A stretch of DNA of 52,174 nucleotides from Bacillota bacterium (GTDB taxonomy: Bacteria > Bacillota > Clostridia > Christensenellales > SZUA-584): contig JAEYZN010000018.1 in the NCBI GenBank assembly GCA_023428025.1, positions 1 to 52,174 of the forward strand, in the 5' to 3' direction. The translations under genes and the position numbers were made by a program. This document shows, in pieces, positions 24,976 to 33,836 of the stretch. The notes beneath the pieces are model-generated. The model made no database searches and was not told the origin of the DNA. It saw only the letters and a program-made list of their open reading frames with translations. How positions within the stretch are numbered: position 1 is the stretch's first letter; each line of letters begins with the position of its first letter.

Positions 24976-25998
24976 GTGACTGATCAAGAATTATCCAACA
25001 AACAGCATAGATTCAGCGTTGAGAAACGGGGGAACATAAAAAGCCTCGGAGGATTCCTTGTCAGATGGGAAATGATCCTGCTGTACATTTTCCTCCTGTT
25101 GAATGTACTTTTGCTGCTGTCCAACCAGAAGGTGTATCTGAACAGCTACGCTTCCATCATCCACGCGGGCATGGACCTGTCGTTCATGATCTTCCCGATG
25201 ATATTCATCCTGCTGCTGGGCGATATCGACGTGTCCATCGGCTCGATACTATGTATATCCGCGATGGTTTTGGGAATCGTTTATGAAGCGACAGCGAATG
25301 CTTTCCTGTCGATACTGATGTGCCTTGTTACCGGCGCGGCATGCGGACTGATCAACGGCGCGCTTATCACAGGCTTCAAAGAGATCTCGGCCGTTATTGT
25401 CACGATTGCCGGCATGCTGTTTTACCGCGGCGTCGCGAAGATCGTGCTGGACGTGCGCTCGCTGACGGCGTTTCCGGACTGGTTCGGGTCGCTGGGATAT
25501 GGAAACTTTCTCGGCCTGCCGATCTCGCTGTGGATATTCGCGGTGTTCGCCATCGTTTTCGCCCTGCTGCTCCATAAAACGTCGTTCGGCAGAAAGCTTT
25601 ACGCGATCGGCACCAACAAGGACGGCGCGTTCTTCGCCGGCATCAACGTGAAGAAGACCAAGATGATCGTCTTTGTGCTGATGGGCCTGATGTCGGCCGT
25701 GTCGGCCATCTTCTACCTGGGACGCTCGCCGTCCGTCGTCGCCAACATCGGCGAGGGCTACGAGCTGCGCGTCATCGCCATTTGCGTGCTGGGCGGCGTG
25801 TCCACCAGCGGCGGCAAGGGCAGGGTGTTTGGCCCCATCATCGGCGTGTTCATCATGAGCTTTTTGGATAAGCTGCTGGGTTTCAACGGTGTGCAGCCCG
25901 CGGCGCGCATCATGGCTGTGGGTATCCTGTTGGTGCTGGCGCTGCTGGCGGAGAAGATCAAGCCGGAAAACAAAAGACTGCTCAAGAGCAAGGCCTGA
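24976..25998 (+). CDS. Rhamnose-type ABC transporter permease 2
   Basis: A 340-residue polytopic membrane protein. LLGDIDVSIGSIL (about residues 77-89) is the second permease version of the GIDLS motif (Asp-Ile-Asp in place of Gly-Ile-Asp), and CVLGGVSTSGGKGRVFGPIIG (about 271-291) is the C-terminal motif. The N-terminus is a longer cytoplasmic extension than in permease 1. GTG 24976 is preceded by AAGGAGACGG. It is the third gene of the transport operon. Confidence 0.86.
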   Translation: MTDQELSNKQHRFSVEKRGNIKSLGGFLVRWEMILLYIFLLLNVLLLLSNQKVYLNSYASIIHAGMDLSFMIFPMIFILLLGDIDVSIGSILCISAMVLGIVYEATANAFLSILMCLVTGAACGLINGALITGFKEISAVIVTIAGMLFYRGVAKIVLDVRSLTAFPDWFGSLGYGNFLGLPISLWIFAVFAIVFALLLHKTSFGRKLYAIGTNKDGAFFAGINVKKTKMIVFVLMGLMSAVSAIFYLGRSPSVVANIGEGYELRVIAICVLGGVSTSGGKGRVFGPIIGVFIMSFLDKLLGFNGVQPAARIMAVGILLVLALLAEKIKPENKRLLKSKA

Positions 25999-26068
25999 TT
26001 GAAAAGGTGATTTAATCTTTATCAGCTCATAACAGCTGGTAATTAAAAAAAATAAAACGGAGGAAAAA

Positions 26069-27295
26069 ATGAAAAAGATTTTGGTTTTGTTACTGGCTTT
26101 GGCCATGGTGTTTTCAATGGTTGCATGTAATGCCGGTACAAATGAGCCTGGGGCAACGACTTCTGAGCCCGCTGCCGGGACGGAAGGGACAACATCTGAA
26201 GAGCCCGCATCCGAAGCGCCGGCGCCCGCTGGCGAAGGCGGCACCCATGTGTTCATGTTCAAGAGCACAGGCAACCTCTTCGGCGACCTGATGTATCAGG
26301 GCTTTGAAGAAGCTGTCACCTCTCTGGGCGGCACAGCTGAATACCGCTCGCCTGCCGAAACCACGGCTGCCGCACAGGTGGCGCTGGTGGAAGAGCTGAT
26401 CGCGGAAGGCGTTTCCAGCATCACGATCTCCGCCAACGACGGCGAAGCCTTCAACGCGATTGCGGAGATGGCCAAAGCGGCTGGCGTGAAGCTGCTGAGC
26501 GCTGACTCGGCCATTTCGTCCAAGATCAGAGTGGGCCACACCATCCCTGTCACCATCGATGGCATTGGCACCCACCTTGTTTACGCGGCGATCATGATCA
26601 TGGCGCAGGAGCCGTACGTTGCCGATATGGACATGAAGGCGAAGGCGGAAGAGATTCTGGCTGCCAACAAATTTGCCGACAAGCCGATCAAGATCGGCGT
26701 TCTGTCTGCGACGACCACCTCTCCGGTGCAGAACCAGTGGATCGCTTCCATGGAAGCTGAGCTGGTGAGACTGAACGAAGCATACCCGGGCAACATCGCG
26801 GATGCCAACGCCGGTTCCGCCGATTCCATGCTGGACATCAAGTATGGCAACGACGACCCGCAGGACAGCACGACCCAGGCCAACGCGTTCATCTCTGAGG
26901 ACGCTGTGGACATCATCGTGTCGCCCACGACGGTCGGTATGTTCGCGGCTGGCCAGCAGCTGACGGATACGCCTGACTCCAAGATCAAGCTGACGGGCCT
27001 TGGCCTGCCGAGCGAGATGGCGAACTTTATGCCCACGGATGCGGCTGGCGAATTCAGCGCGGTCTGCCCGTACATGATGCTGTGGAACGTTATCGATCTG
27101 GGCGCTGTGGCCGGTGCGGCTGCTGTGGCTTCGGTTGACGGCACGTTCGATGGTTCCGTCGGTTCCTCGTTCGATTACGACGGCAATACCTACACGGCGA
27201 TTCAGGACCCGGACAGCGATGGCTCCGTCATCGTGGTGGGCAACCCGTACGTGTTCTTCCAGGGCAACATGGCTGAATGGAAAGACGTTCTGTAA
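26069..27295 (+). CDS. Rhamnose-type ABC transporter substrate-binding lipoprotein
   Basis: A 408-residue receptor with a lipoprotein signal (KK, hydrophobic stretch, lipobox SMVAC), an Ala/Glu/Pro/Thr-rich linker to about residue 58, and a type-I binding domain starting HVFMFKSTGNLFGDLMYQGF. That start, and the larger than usual size, resemble rhamnose-binding RhaS more than ribose-binding RbsB. ACGGAGG precedes the ATG with good spacing. The gene is followed by a strong hairpin without a T run at 27324-27354, which could protect the upstream message and raise receptor levels. Confidence 0.87.
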   Translation: MKKILVLLLALAMVFSMVACNAGTNEPGATTSEPAAGTEGTTSEEPASEAPAPAGEGGTHVFMFKSTGNLFGDLMYQGFEEAVTSLGGTAEYRSPAETTAAAQVALVEELIAEGVSSITISANDGEAFNAIAEMAKAAGVKLLSADSAISSKIRVGHTIPVTIDGIGTHLVYAAIMIMAQEPYVADMDMKAKAEEILAANKFADKPIKIGVLSATTTSPVQNQWIASMEAELVRLNEAYPGNIADANAGSADSMLDIKYGNDDPQDSTTQANAFISEDAVDIIVSPTTVGMFAAGQQLTDTPDSKIKLTGLGLPSEMANFMPTDAAGEFSAVCPYMMLWNVIDLGAVAGAAAVASVDGTFDGSVGSSFDYDGNTYTAIQDPDSDGSVIVVGNPYVFFQGNMAEWKDVL

Positions 27296-27323
27296 GAAAA
27301 TCACATTCGTGACTTGATAATGA

Positions 27324-27354
27324 TGGGCCTCCGGTGAGCTGCATCGGAGGCCCA
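27324..27354 (+). promoter_or_regulatory. Stable intercistronic hairpin after the receptor gene
   Basis: TGGGCCTCCG at 27324-27333 pairs perfectly with CGGAGGCCCA at 27345-27354 around an 11-base loop. AAATTC follows on the + strand, so it lacks the T run of an intrinsic terminator. It separates transporter genes from catabolic genes and probably acts as an mRNA stabiliser or partial terminator. Confidence 0.55.
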
Positions 27355-27375
27355 AAATTCAAGGGAGAGAGGCAG

Positions 27376-27702
27376 ATGGGTATGAGCAACAAATACGCCT
27401 GGACATGGAAAGTGAAACCGGAGGTGCTGGACAAATACGTCGAGATGCATCTTAATCCGTGGCCGGAGATTATGGAAGAGCACAGCAAGGCGGGTATCCG
27501 CAACTACTCGATATTTCAAAACGGCAACCAGTTCTTTTACTGCTTTGAATGCGACGACGTGAAAGCGGCGTTCGATTATATTGACAAGAGCGAAGCGTGC
27601 CAGCGATGGAACGCCATAACGTCCAGGATGGTGGAAGGCTCTTTCGATTTTGCGGAGGCGGAACCCATAAGCTTTTTAAAGGAAGTCTTTTATCTGAAAT
27701 GA
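27376..27702 (+). CDS. rhaM: L-rhamnose mutarotase
   Basis: A 108-residue protein matching RhaM/RhaU in size and motifs: AWTWKVKPEVLDKYVEMH near the N-terminus, with WPEIMEEHSKAGIRNYSIF (about residues 31-49) containing the conserved His. It converts alpha- and beta-L-rhamnopyranose so that the correct anomer reaches rhamnose isomerase. ATG 27376 follows GGGAGAGAGG; a second ATG two codons later is equally possible. It is the first catabolic gene after the receptor hairpin. Confidence 0.9.
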   Translation: MGMSNKYAWTWKVKPEVLDKYVEMHLNPWPEIMEEHSKAGIRNYSIFQNGNQFFYCFECDDVKAAFDYIDKSEACQRWNAITSRMVEGSFDFAEAEPISFLKEVFYLK

Positions 27703-27911
27703 GTGTTCCCGGTATGATGGGGATGGTATTAAAAAGAAGATTAAGCTGTTTGGGCTTTACATATAGCAATCAAAGAGACACTGACGGCGCTGCATACCGC
27801 TTTTGCCATGCGGCTTGATAGGTGTAACTCCAAGACGAAGAATCATAGGTCGCGCTGAAAGCGCGGCAAAGTAACCGGAGAGAATGGTTTAAAGTAATAA
27901 GGAGAAATGTG

Positions 27912-29168
27912 ATGAGAGATCAGGAATTGATTCAAAGCAACTATTCGAAAGCCAAGGACGTGTATAAGGCCCTGGGCGTGGATACGGACAAGGCGATCGC
28001 GGACTTAAAGCAGGTGCCGCTGTCCATCCATTGCTGGCAGGGCGATGATGTGACCGGCCTTGAATCCGGCGGGGCGCTGACGGGCGGCATCATGGCGACG
28101 GGTAATTATCCTGGCAAGGCGCGTACGGGCGACGAGCTGCGGGCCGACATCACCAAAGCGTTTTCGCTGATACCCGGCAAAAAGAAGCTGAACCTGCACG
28201 CGATGTACGCGGAGTTCGACAGTGAGAGGGCGGACCGCGACAAGATCAACGTATCGCATTTTTCCAAGTGGCTGGCGTGGGCCAAGGAGGCGGGTATCGG
28301 CCTCGACTTCAACCCGACGATTTTCTCGCACGACATGTTCCGGGACAACATGTCGATGACGCATCCGGACGAGAAGATCCGTCGCTTCTGGATCGAACAC
28401 GGCAAGCGCACGCGCGAGATCGGCGCGGAGTTTGGCAAGCAGCTGGGCATGCCCTGCGTCAACAACGTGTGGGTCGCGGACGGCATGAAGGACACCCCGG
28501 CGGACAGGATGGGTTCCCGCAAACGCCTGATAGACGCGTTGGACGAGGTGTTTGAAACCAAGTACGACAAGGCATATCTGGTGGGCGCGGTGGAGAGCAA
28601 GCTGTTCGGCATCGGCTCCGAGAGCTTTGTGCCCGGCTCGTTCGAGTTCTATATGGGCTATGCCGTGAAGAACAACCTGGCCCTGTGCCTGGATTCCGGC
28701 CACTATCACCCAACGGAGACCATCGCGGACAAGATCAGCTCGGCGCTGCTGTATCTGGATAACATCCTGCTGCACACCTCGCGCGGCATCCGCTGGGACA
28801 GCGACCACGTGACCGCGCTGTCCGACGACACCAAACTGATCGCGCGGGAATGCGTGCAGGCGGGCCTCGGCCGCATCTTCTGCGCGCTGGATTTCTTCGA
28901 CGCGAGCATCAACCGCATCGCGGCGTGGGTGATTGGGTCGAGGGCATGGCAGAAGGCGCTGCTGCTCGGCATGCTGGAGCTTCCGGCCATCAAGGCGGCG
29001 GAGCAGAAGTTTGACTATACGACACGGCTGGCGCTGATCGAAGAGGAAAAACAGCTGCCCTGGGGCGCTGTTTGGGATCGGTTCTGCGTGGAGTGCGGCG
29101 TGCCGGCGGGCTTTGACTGGCTGGACGATGTGCGCCAGTATGAATCAGATGTTCTTTTAAAGAGGTAA
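27912..29168 (+). CDS. rhaA: L-rhamnose isomerase
   Basis: A 418-residue metal-dependent isomerase converting L-rhamnose to L-rhamnulose. The family N-terminus VPLSIHCWQGDDVTGLE is clear, and the metal and active-site cluster is seen in ALCLDSGHYHPTE (about residues 256-268) and HTSRGIRWDSDHV (about 289-301). ATG 27912 is chosen over GTG 27909 because AAGGAG lies at the right distance. The 206-base gap before it (27706-27911) contains two small hairpins (CCGC/GCGG near 27799 and CGCGC/GCGCG near 27853) and no gene; these could tune rhaA expression. Confidence 0.95.
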   Translation: MRDQELIQSNYSKAKDVYKALGVDTDKAIADLKQVPLSIHCWQGDDVTGLESGGALTGGIMATGNYPGKARTGDELRADITKAFSLIPGKKKLNLHAMYAEFDSERADRDKINVSHFSKWLAWAKEAGIGLDFNPTIFSHDMFRDNMSMTHPDEKIRRFWIEHGKRTREIGAEFGKQLGMPCVNNVWVADGMKDTPADRMGSRKRLIDALDEVFETKYDKAYLVGAVESKLFGIGSESFVPGSFEFYMGYAVKNNLALCLDSGHYHPTETIADKISSALLYLDNILLHTSRGIRWDSDHVTALSDDTKLIARECVQAGLGRIFCALDFFDASINRIAAWVIGSRAWQKALLLGMLELPAIKAAEQKFDYTTRLALIEEEKQLPWGAVWDRFCVECGVPAGFDWLDDVRQYESDVLLKR

Positions 29169-29173
29169 AATAA

Positions 29174-30193
29174 ATGTACAGCGAAGGCAAGGCACAGTTG
29201 GTGAGCATATCGTCGTACGCGGGCGCGCGCAAGGATTACGTGCAGGGCGGCGGCGGCAACACCAGCACAAAGTTTGACGACAGACTGATGGCGATCAAGG
29301 CGAGCGGGTATACGCTGGGCGAGATAACCGAGGAAAAAGGCTATGTCACCGTGGATTACCGAAAGATCCTTGACTATTACAACACGGTGGATGCCGCTCA
29401 GGACAAGGATTTCGAGAAGGAGAGCCTGGAGGCAGCCTTGGGCAGCGTCGAGCTGCTGCCGGGCATGGAGAACAAGCGGCCGTCGGTGGAGGTGGGCTTT
29501 CACGCCTTCCTCAAAAAGTGTGTGATCCACACGCATGCGGTGTACGCGAACATCCTGTGCTGCTGCGAAGAGGGCCGCGAAGTGGCCGACAGCGTGCTGG
29601 CCGGAACGGGGCTTAACTATGTTTTCATACCGTACATCGACCCCGGCTTCCGGCTGACATTCGCGGTGAAAAGCGCGGCGGATGCGTTTGAAAAGCAGCA
29701 TGGTATGGCGCCCGACGTGATCTTCCTGGAGAACCACGGCGTGATCGTCCACGGGGACACTGACGCGGAAGCCATCGCGGCGCACGAAAAGGTGGCGGGC
29801 CGCATCAGGGAGCACTTTGGGGCGGAGGCGTTTCCGGCTCCCGCCGTCAGACAGGCGGAGCAGGGGTATGTGAGCGACACGGAATACCTGAAAGGGTTTA
29901 TTAAGAGGTTCGGCGCGGACGAAGAATATTTCAACGGGCTGAAGCTGTATCCGGACCAGCTAGTGTATCTGGGCGGCAAGATGGGCAATGCGATACGGAT
30001 TCGCGGCGGCGAGGTGATCTATGCCACAGCGGAAAAGGAAGCCGTGACCATGGAGGAAACGCTGCTTGGCGTGGTGTATGTGATCGACATGATTAAAAAA
30101 GCGGGCCTGCACTTAAGACAAATGGATGAAAAGGGCGTTCGTTTCATCAGCAATTGGGAGAGTGAAAAATACAGGGCTCAGCAGATTAAATAG
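29174..30193 (+). CDS. Class II aldolase, probable L-rhamnulose-1-phosphate aldolase (RhaE-like)
   Basis: A 339-residue class II aldolase/adducin-domain protein. It shows QGGGGNTSTKF (about residues 26-36), the zinc-binding THAVYANIL (about 119-127, His-x-His context HTHAVY) and FLENHGVIVHGD (about 181-192). Such enzymes split L-rhamnulose 1-phosphate to dihydroxyacetone phosphate and L-lactaldehyde. It is longer than classical RhaD (~275 residues) and resembles the aldolase half of the fused RhaEW enzyme of Bacillus-type pathways, here without the dehydrogenase half. It starts five bases after rhaA and ends 11 bases before rhaB. Confidence 0.82.
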   Translation: MYSEGKAQLVSISSYAGARKDYVQGGGGNTSTKFDDRLMAIKASGYTLGEITEEKGYVTVDYRKILDYYNTVDAAQDKDFEKESLEAALGSVELLPGMENKRPSVEVGFHAFLKKCVIHTHAVYANILCCCEEGREVADSVLAGTGLNYVFIPYIDPGFRLTFAVKSAADAFEKQHGMAPDVIFLENHGVIVHGDTDAEAIAAHEKVAGRIREHFGAEAFPAPAVRQAEQGYVSDTEYLKGFIKRFGADEEYFNGLKLYPDQLVYLGGKMGNAIRIRGGEVIYATAEKEAVTMEETLLGVVYVIDMIKKAGLHLRQMDEKGVRFISNWESEKYRAQQIK

Positions 30194-30204
30194 CAGGAGG
30201 CTGC

Positions 30205-31686
30205 ATGGGGAATTATCTTGCTGTTGACCTGGGAGCCAGCAACGGACGTGTGATGCTGGGGCGGTTTGATGGGCAAAAGCTTAAGCTGGAAGAGATCAAC
30301 CGCTTTGAAACCCACTATACGCGCATTCAGGACGCCTACTACTGGGATGTGGTGCGTCTGTACAAGCACATTGTGGACGGGATCCGGCTATATGCCAGGA
30401 AGTACGACGAACCGCTTTTGGGCATAGGCATCGATACCTGGGGAGTCGATTTTGCGCTGCTGGACAAACAGGGCAGGCTGATCGGCAATCCCAGAGCGTA
30501 CCGGGACCCGCGCACACAGAGGGGAAAACACAGCTTTTACGAAAAATACGGCGAGCAGATACTGTTTGAACTGACGGGTATCGCAAACCTTGACTTCAAC
30601 ACCGTGTTTCAGCTGTTCGACATGGCAAACACCGGTGACCCGCAGCTGAAAATAGCGGATAAGCTGCTGCTGATGCCGGACCTGTTCGGCTACATGCTTT
30701 GCGGCGAAATGTCCAACGAGTATACGCACGCGTCCACCACGCAGATGCTGGACAAGGATACCGGCAGCTGGTCCAAAAAGATCGCGGATATGGTGGGCAT
30801 TCCGGTCGGGATGTTTGCACCTATTGCGATGAGCGGAACGGTGAAAGGCTACCTGCATGACTTCATCCGCGAGGATGCGGGACTTAAAAACGCGCCGCCC
30901 GTCTTCAATGTGGGCGGGCACGACACCGCGTCGGCTGTGGCATCCATCCCCATCAAGGATGAGAACTTTGCGTTCATATCCTCGGGCACATGGTCTCTCA
31001 TCGGGATATTCTCGGACCATGTGATCATAAACGAAGAAATGTTTGAGAACCAGTTTTCCAACGAGGGCACCGTGGACGGGCGCTACCGTCCGCTGCGCAA
31101 CATCATGGGGCTGTGGATCATACAGAACTGCAAGCGCGAATGGGACCGCCAAAGCCCGATGAGCTGGGACGAGGTGGTGGCGCAGGTGGCACAGACGCAG
31201 CCGTTCCAGTCGTTCATCGACGTGGACGCGCCGGATTTCTTTGACGGAGACGGCATGACGCGCAAAATACAGAACTTCTGCGGGGCTACGGGGCAGCGCG
31301 TGCCACAGACGATCGGGGAAATCGCGCGGACGGTGTATGAAAGCCTGGCCATGAGCTACAGGGACGCATTCGCCGGGCTGGAGAAAATAAAGGGCCGGCG
31401 CGTCAACGTGATGCACATCGTGGGCGGCGGCGCCAAGAACGCCCTGCTCAACCAGTTTGCCGCCAACGCGCTCAATCGCGAGGTGGTGGCGGGGCCGTAC
31501 GAAGCCACGGCAATCGGAAACCTGATCGTGCAGATCAAGGCGGCGGGCGAGGTGGAAAGCGGCGCGGCGTTGAGCCGTGTGATACGCGACTCGTTCGAGG
31601 TGGAGATATTCATGCCCAAAGACACCAAGCTTTGGGCAGAGCAGTATCAGAGATATGTGGACATCAAAAACAGGGAGAGACAATGA
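30205..31686 (+). CDS. rhaB: L-rhamnulose kinase
   Basis: A 493-residue FGGY-family kinase phosphorylating L-rhamnulose at C1. The N-terminal ATPase loop VDLGASNGRV (about residues 6-15), GIDTWGVDFALLD (about 75-87), the phosphate region SSGTWSLIG (about 259-267) and HIVGGGAKNALLNQF (about 405-419) are characteristic of RhaB. AGGAGG lies five bases before the ATG. Its TGA overlaps the ATG of the dehydrogenase gene (ATGA), indicating translational coupling. Confidence 0.93.
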   Translation: MGNYLAVDLGASNGRVMLGRFDGQKLKLEEINRFETHYTRIQDAYYWDVVRLYKHIVDGIRLYARKYDEPLLGIGIDTWGVDFALLDKQGRLIGNPRAYRDPRTQRGKHSFYEKYGEQILFELTGIANLDFNTVFQLFDMANTGDPQLKIADKLLLMPDLFGYMLCGEMSNEYTHASTTQMLDKDTGSWSKKIADMVGIPVGMFAPIAMSGTVKGYLHDFIREDAGLKNAPPVFNVGGHDTASAVASIPIKDENFAFISSGTWSLIGIFSDHVIINEEMFENQFSNEGTVDGRYRPLRNIMGLWIIQNCKREWDRQSPMSWDEVVAQVAQTQPFQSFIDVDAPDFFDGDGMTRKIQNFCGATGQRVPQTIGEIARTVYESLAMSYRDAFAGLEKIKGRRVNVMHIVGGGAKNALLNQFAANALNREVVAGPYEATAIGNLIVQIKAAGEVESGAALSRVIRDSFEVEIFMPKDTKLWAEQYQRYVDIKNRERQ

Positions 31687-32462
31687 CAATGCAACGGTTA
31701 AAGGGTAAAAAAGCGGTGATCACCGGCGCGGCGCAGGGCCTGGGGCAGGCGCTGGCGCAGCGGCTGTCGGCCGAGGGCGCGCAGGTGGTGGTGGGCGATA
31801 TGAATCTGGACGGCGCGAAGAAAACGGCCGTCATGCTGGAGAACGGCGCGGCGTTTGCCGTGGACGTCACCAGCTACGAGTCGTGCGACAAATTCATCAA
31901 GGACGCCGTAGCCGTGCTGGGCGGCGGCATCGACATCCTCGTTTCCAACGCGGCGATACTGATCTCCGGCGCGATCGAGGAATTCGACTCGGACAAGTGG
32001 AAAAAGGTGATCGACGTCAACCTGTGCGGCTTTTTCAACACGGCCAAAGCGGCTGTGCCGTACATGAAGGAAAAAGGCGGCAGCATCATCCAGATCAACT
32101 CCAAGTCGGGCAAGAAGGGCTCGTTCAGGAACAGCGCTTACGCGGCCTCCAAGTTCGGCGGCATCGGCCTGGTGCAGAGCCTGGCGCTGGAACTCGCGCC
32201 ATTTAATCTGCGCGTGAACGCGATATGCCCGGGCAACCTGCTGGATTCGCCGCTGTGGGTGAACAGCCTGTTCAAGCAGTACGCGAAGAACCAGGGGATA
32301 TCTGAGGAGGCCGTGCGTCAGAAGTACATCGACCAGGTGCCGCTGAAGCGCGGCTGCACGTATGACGACGTGGCAAACCTGCTGACGTTCCTCGCGAGCG
32401 ACGAAGCGTCTTACATGACCGGCCAGGCTGTGAACGTCACAGGCGGCCAGCAGATGGACTGA
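31683..32462 (+). CDS. Short-chain dehydrogenase (RhaW-like lactaldehyde dehydrogenase or SrlD-like)
   Basis: A 259-residue SDR oxidoreductase. The cofactor loop is TGAAQGLG (about residues 14-21), an acidic residue after the second strand (GDMNLDGA) suggests NAD, the catalytic Ser is in INSKSG, and the Tyr-Lys pair is YAASK (about 157-161). The C-terminal VPLKRGCTYDDVANLL resembles sorbitol-6-phosphate 2-dehydrogenases and the RhaW half of fused RhaEW, which oxidises L-lactaldehyde. In this operon lactaldehyde oxidation is the more likely role. The start ATG 31683 overlaps the rhaB stop; an in-frame frame extension upstream lies inside rhaB. Confidence 0.82.
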   Translation: MTMQRLKGKKAVITGAAQGLGQALAQRLSAEGAQVVVGDMNLDGAKKTAVMLENGAAFAVDVTSYESCDKFIKDAVAVLGGGIDILVSNAAILISGAIEEFDSDKWKKVIDVNLCGFFNTAKAAVPYMKEKGGSIIQINSKSGKKGSFRNSAYAASKFGGIGLVQSLALELAPFNLRVNAICPGNLLDSPLWVNSLFKQYAKNQGISEEAVRQKYIDQVPLKRGCTYDDVANLLTFLASDEASYMTGQAVNVTGGQQMD

Positions 32463-33763
32463 TGGCGATGACAAAAGAGGAATTGATCGCCCGGCTGAAC
32501 GCTGGGACGAAGGAAGAGCGGCTGAAAGCCGCGAAGGCGCTGAAAGCGCTGATAGACAGGGGCGAGATCGCCGCGCCGGAGAGGCTGGGCTTCACCAATA
32601 ACCACGTGCACACCACGTATTCGTTCTCGCCGTATTCACCGGCCAAGGCGGTGTGGATGGCGTACATGAGCGGCCTGTCCACCGTGGGCATCGTGGACCA
32701 TGACGCGATAAACGGTGCGGACGAGTTCATACGGGCGGGCGAGATACTGGGCATCCCGACGACCATCGGGTTTGAGATACGCACGGACTGGTCGAACACC
32801 CGCCTCAAGGGCAAACGGATCAACAACCCGGACCAGCTGACCAGCGCGTACATCTGCGCCCACGGCCTGCCGCACACGCAGATCGCCAAGGCGGACGCGT
32901 TTTTGAGCCGCATACGGGCGGCCAGAGAGCAGCGCAGCCGGGCGATGACGGCGAAAATCAACGGCATCATAAAGCCGTTCGGCATTGAGATCGACTATGA
33001 TGCTGAGGTCGTGCCCATATCCTTCGCGGCGGACGGCGGCGAGGTGACGGAACGGCACATCCTGTTTGCGCTGGCGAACAGGCTGACCCAGAAGATTGGC
33101 AAGGGGCAGCCGTTGATCGACGTGCTGGAAGGACCGCTGGAAATGGCGCTCAGCGTTTCGCAGAAGGCGCTGCTGGCCGACACGGACTGCGGTGTGTACG
33201 CCTACGACCTGCTCAATCTGCTGAAAGGCAGCTTTGTGGCGCGCATGTATATCGACTCTCAGCCGGATGAGACGCCGGACGTGTTCGAGGTGGTGGCGTT
33301 CCTCAAGGAGTGCGGCGCGATCGCGTCCTACTGCTATCTGGGCGACGTGGCCGCGTCTCCCACGGGCGACAAAAAGGCGCAGACCTTCGAGGACGCCTAT
33401 CTGGATGATCTGTTCGAGGAATGCAGGCGCATCGGGTTCAACGCCATCGCCTACATGCCGTCCAGAAACACCGTGGCCCAGCTGGACCGCGTGATGGCCA
33501 AGTGCGACGAGTACGGCTTCATGCAGATCAGCGGCGAGGACATCAACCAGCCGCGCCAGTCGTTTATCTGTAGGCAGCTGGCCGACCCGCGCTATGCGCA
33601 CCTGACGGACACGACATGGGCGCTGGTGGGGCATGAGGTGGCGGCCACGAAGGATTTGAGTAACGGAATGTTCTCGGATGGAGCCGCGCTGGACATGAAG
33701 CAGGTGGCGGAACGCATCGGGAAGTACAAAAAGATCGGCCAGGAGTATTATTCAGCCACCTGA
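32462..33763 (+). CDS. PHP domain-containing protein of unknown role in the rhamnose operon
   Basis: A 433-residue protein. After an Ala/Lys/Glu-rich helical N-terminus, the PHP metallo-phosphoesterase motifs follow: NNHVHTTYSFSPYS (about residues 46-59), GIVDHDAING (about 76-85) and GFEIR (about 100-104), with a later MPSRN segment near 330 and GEDIN near 358. These supply the His/Asp/Glu ligands of a two- or three-metal site. The start overlaps the SDR stop by one base (TGATG), so it is cotranslated with the rhamnose genes. No step of known rhamnose degradation needs such an enzyme. It may dephosphorylate a phosphorylated by-product. A terminator follows. Confidence 0.8.
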   Translation: MAMTKEELIARLNAGTKEERLKAAKALKALIDRGEIAAPERLGFTNNHVHTTYSFSPYSPAKAVWMAYMSGLSTVGIVDHDAINGADEFIRAGEILGIPTTIGFEIRTDWSNTRLKGKRINNPDQLTSAYICAHGLPHTQIAKADAFLSRIRAAREQRSRAMTAKINGIIKPFGIEIDYDAEVVPISFAADGGEVTERHILFALANRLTQKIGKGQPLIDVLEGPLEMALSVSQKALLADTDCGVYAYDLLNLLKGSFVARMYIDSQPDETPDVFEVVAFLKECGAIASYCYLGDVAASPTGDKKAQTFEDAYLDDLFEECRRIGFNAIAYMPSRNTVAQLDRVMAKCDEYGFMQISGEDINQPRQSFICRQLADPRYAHLTDTTWALVGHEVAATKDLSNGMFSDGAALDMKQVAERIGKYKKIGQEYYSAT

Positions 33764-33794
33764 TGGAAACAAAATATATACACAGAGATGAAAG

Positions 33795-33823
33795 GCGCCG
33801 GATTGTTGTTCGGCGCTTGTTTT
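33795..33823 (+). terminator. Rho-independent terminator of the rhamnose operon
   Basis: GCGCCG at 33795-33800 pairs with CGGCGC at 33811-33816, loop of ten, followed by TTGTTTT. It lies between convergent genes, 32 bases after the PHP gene stop. Confidence 0.8.
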
Positions 33824-33836
33824 ATATGTTTTGCGC

